Shown here in pieces: positions 6,671-8,565 of a DNA stretch of 8,565 nt. Made by a program: the position numbers and the translations under genes. Under the pieces are notes generated by a model. That model worked only from the letters and a program-made list of their open reading frames with translations. It was not told the DNA's origin and ran no database searches. Each line of letters starts with the position of its first letter. Position 1 is the first letter of the stretch. This stretch comes from Rugosibacter sp. (GTDB taxonomy: Bacteria > Pseudomonadota > Gammaproteobacteria > Burkholderiales > Rhodocyclaceae): assembly GCA_030652715.1 (NCBI GenBank), contig JAUSQB010000429.1, forward strand, positions 1 to 8,565. Reading direction: 5' to 3'.

Positions 6671-8128
6671 ATGGACAAGGCATTTTCAGACCAACTCAAC
6701 ATGTCCCTGAGCGATCTGCTGGCGGCGCAGACCGGTTTGCATTTTCCCGCAGAGCGCTGGCGCGATCTTGAGCGTGGTATCGCCGCCGCCGCGCCCGCCT
6801 TTGGCATGCCGGATGCGGAGTCGTGCGCCCGCTGGCTCCTGTCCGCACCCCTGACGCGCCATCAAATCGAGATGCTTGCCAATCACCTGACCGTGGGCGA
6901 GACTTATTTTTTTCGTGAGAAGATGAGTTTCGAGGCGCTCGAACAGCACATTCTTCCGCAACTGATCCGCACGCGGGCGTCCGAACGGCGCCTGCGCATC
7001 TGGAGCGCCGGTTGCTGCACGGGCGAGGAGCCCTACTCGGTCGCCATGCTTCTCGACCGTCTGATTCCGGATCAGCAGGACTGGAACATCACCCTGCTGG
7101 CCACCGACCTTAATCCGGCATTCCTGCGCAAGGCGGCCGCGGGCATCTACGGTGAATGGTCGTTCCGCGACATGCCGGACCACCTGCGGCAACGCTACTT
7201 CAAACGAAGAAAAGACGGGCGTTTCGAGATACTGCCGCTTATCCGCAAGCGGGTGGCTTTTGCCTGCCTCAATCTCGCCGAAGATATCTATCCCTCGCTC
7301 TTGACCAACACCACGGCGATGGATGTGATCCTCTGCCGCAATGTGCTGATGTATTTCAGCCCGGCCTGGGTGAAGAAGGTTGCACAGAACTTCCACCGCT
7401 CGCTCGTCGATGACGGGTGGCTCATCGTCAGCCCGGCGGAAACCTCGAACAGCCTGTTTCCGCAGTTCAAGGCCACACCCTTTCCCGGAGCGGTACTCTA
7501 CCGCAAGGCCCAGGGTGCGGAGCCGCAGGCAGACGTAGCCGGGTTTTCAGTCTTGCCGCTTGCCACAGTTGCTCCGCTTGATCTGCTTACCCCGCCACCT
7601 GATACCTTGCGCATGCCGGAAGCCATGATGCGTGCGCCGATTCAATCCGTGGCGGCAGAGCCGGTTGCAAGCTTTGAATCCGTGTCTGGACACCCTGTCA
7701 ACCAGGATGAGCGGGCTGCCCTTTCCCTCGCGGCCCATGCCTGCGCCAACCAGGGCAAGCTCGCCGAGGCCATCGGCTGGTGCGAGAAGGCGATCGCGGC
7801 CGACAAGCTCGATCCGGCAACCCATTATCTCCTTGCCGCCATCCTGCAGGAGCAGGGAGAAAATGACCGCGCGGCGCAGGCGCTGCGGCACGTACTTTAT
7901 CTCGATCCTGATTTCGTGCTGGCGCACTTTGCCCTGGGCAACCTGCGCCTGTCGCAGGGCCAGCTGCGCGAAGCGCGGCGGCATTTCGACACGGCGCAGG
8001 CGCTGCTGCAAACACACACGCAAGACGATATCCTGCCGGAAGCGGAGGGCCTGACTGCCGGCCGACTCAGCGAGATCATTGCGTCGGTGCGGCGGAGCTT
8101 ACCGCAGGCGATAGCCGCGAGCAGCTGA
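6671..8128 (+). CDS. cheR: CheR-type receptor methyltransferase with C-terminal TPR domain (WspC-like)
   Basis: This cytosolic enzyme transfers methyl groups from S-adenosylmethionine to glutamates of a chemoreceptor. From the preferred ATG it has 485 residues. The N-terminal CheR helical domain (about 10-95) holds NHLTVGETYFFRE (71-83). The SAM-binding motif SAGCCTGEEPYSVA is at 112-125, with Cys where Ser is usual (GCSTGEEPYS). ATDLN at 144-148 supplies Asp146 for the ribose, and LCRNVLMYFSP at 221-231 is the conserved second core motif. A Pro/Ala-rich linker spans about 282-342. About three tetratricopeptide repeats follow (about 345-447), for example GKLAEAIGWCEKAIAADKLD and YLDPDFVLAHFALGNL. 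Such TPR tails, as in WspC and FrzF-like proteins, contact partners or regulate the enzyme in place of a receptor pentapeptide tether. It sits between two cheW genes with a strong RBS. Methyltransferase is certain. The exact pathway is inferred. Confidence 0.95.
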   Translation: MDKAFSDQLNMSLSDLLAAQTGLHFPAERWRDLERGIAAAAPAFGMPDAESCARWLLSAPLTRHQIEMLANHLTVGETYFFREKMSFEALEQHILPQLIRTRASERRLRIWSAGCCTGEEPYSVAMLLDRLIPDQQDWNITLLATDLNPAFLRKAAAGIYGEWSFRDMPDHLRQRYFKRRKDGRFEILPLIRKRVAFACLNLAEDIYPSLLTNTTAMDVILCRNVLMYFSPAWVKKVAQNFHRSLVDDGWLIVSPAETSNSLFPQFKATPFPGAVLYRKAQGAEPQADVAGFSVLPLATVAPLDLLTPPPDTLRMPEAMMRAPIQSVAAEPVASFESVSGHPVNQDERAALSLAAHACANQGKLAEAIGWCEKAIAADKLDPATHYLLAAILQEQGENDRAAQALRHVLYLDPDFVLAHFALGNLRLSQGQLREARRHFDTAQALLQTHTQDDILPEAEGLTAGRLSEIIASVRRSLPQAIAASS

Positions 8129-8135
8129 AGGGGAG
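8128..8135 (+). promoter_or_regulatory. RBS of the second cheW
   Basis: AAGGGGAG starts at the last base of the cheR stop codon and ends 6 bases before the ATG at 8142. It is a good Shine-Dalgarno sequence in a 13-base intergenic gap and supports tight co-transcription and the chosen start. Confidence 0.75.
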
Positions 8136-8141
8136 CCGGGC

Positions 8142-8565
8142 ATGGACGCCAATCAGCCAAGGAAGCCAACGCCACAAAAGTCGGCAGCCATCGACTGGCA
8201 CGAGGTGAAGCGGCGCCAGGAGACCGCGCACATCGCAGCCGAGCGCGTCTGGACGCCGACAGCGGAAGAGACGCAACGCATCCTGAAGGTGCGGGCGCAG
8301 GCGCTGGCCCGGGAGCCCGTGTCGGCGGAGGCCGCCGATGGGCATGTCGAGGTCGTGGAATTTCTCCTTGCCCACGAACGCTATGCGATCGACTTGTCGT
8401 ACATCCGCGAGGTCGCGCCCATGGAAAACCTGACGCCGCTGCCGTGCACCCCAGCCTTCGTGCTTGGCATCGTCAATCTGCGCGGCGAGATACTCTCGGT
8501 CATCGACATCAGGAAATTCTTCGACCTGCCGGAAAAAGGGCTGACCGACCTCAACAAGATCATCG
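8142..8565 (+). CDS. cheW: CheW-like adaptor with N-terminal extension, partial (3' end outside window)
   Basis: This is a second coupling protein of the same operon; 141 codons are visible and the frame runs off the window with no stop. It has about 68 residues before the CheW domain: a charged, helix-prone stretch, DWHEVKRRQETAHIAAERVW (18-37), then RILKVRAQALARE (46-58). Extensions of this sort are seen in CheW proteins of alternative chemosensory clusters. The domain starts near VEVVEFLLAHERYAIDLSYI (69-88). It keeps the canonical REVAP, TPAFVLGIVNLRG (103-115) and SVIDIRKFFDLPEKGL, including Glu90 and Arg114 at the places of E. coli Glu38 and Arg62. The position after cheR is that of wspD, but the extension does not show the Cys-rich start I associate with WspD. 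It starts 13 bases after cheR. CheW identity is certain. Pathway and full length are unknown. Confidence 0.92.
   Translation, partial: MDANQPRKPTPQKSAAIDWHEVKRRQETAHIAAERVWTPTAEETQRILKVRAQALAREPVSAEAADGHVEVVEFLLAHERYAIDLSYIREVAPMENLTPLPCTPAFVLGIVNLRGEILSVIDIRKFFDLPEKGLTDLNKII

Noticed and set aside
6175..6807. 210-codon minus-strand frame across cheW and cheR
   Set aside because: It is antisense to two clear chemosensory genes, and its Arg/Asp/His-rich composition is typical of shadows of GC-rich coding sequence.
6686..7396. 236-codon minus-strand frame inside cheR
   Set aside because: It is fully antisense to the methyltransferase core motifs and has no family features.

Overview
The window looks like an ordinary chromosomal stretch of a Gram-negative bacterium. 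It is most likely a betaproteobacterium, given the small periplasmic c-type cytochrome, the amino-acid/sodium symporters, the chemoreceptor signalling genes and the moderately high GC content. That placement is inference from gene content, not from a marker gene. I see no RNA gene, CRISPR array, insertion sequence or phage gene.

Layout. (1) Bases 1-381 are the C-terminal signalling end of a methyl-accepting chemotaxis protein cut by the window edge. (2) 474-3172 on the + strand hold two unrelated sodium-coupled amino-acid transporters, an AGCS (alanine/glycine) symporter and an NSS/SNF symporter. Their reading frames overlap by 4 bases (ATGA), so they are almost certainly co-transcribed and translationally coupled. 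(3) A strong hairpin flanked by A and T tracts (3203-3241) serves as a bidirectional terminator between these genes and the converging minus-strand pair. (4) On the minus strand, 3265-3585 encodes a secreted monohaem cytochrome c of the c551/c552 type. It lies downstream of 3684-5735, a DUF255/YyaL-type thioredoxin-domain protein. (5) 5736-6210 is a 475-base, more AT-rich gap with no convincing gene. (6) From 6211 to the end, on the + strand, is the start of a chemosensory operon: a short CheW, a CheR methyltransferase with a C-terminal TPR domain, and a second CheW with an N-terminal extension that runs off the window.

How the genes work together. The transporter pair probably imports small neutral amino acids, each protein with its own specificity. 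The CheW / CheR-TPR / CheW order is that of wspB-wspC-wspD and related alternative-function chemosensory clusters. The CheR would methylate a dedicated receptor and the two CheWs would couple receptor and kinase. The receptor, CheA, CheB and output regulator would lie to the right of the window, so the output (motility, c-di-GMP or other) cannot be told from here.

Nothing here clearly amounts to a new system. The points most worth a second look are the unlike pair of CheW adaptors, the overlapping AGCS-NSS transporter pair, the short tandem duplications over the stop codons of two converging genes, and the unexplained 475-base gap.
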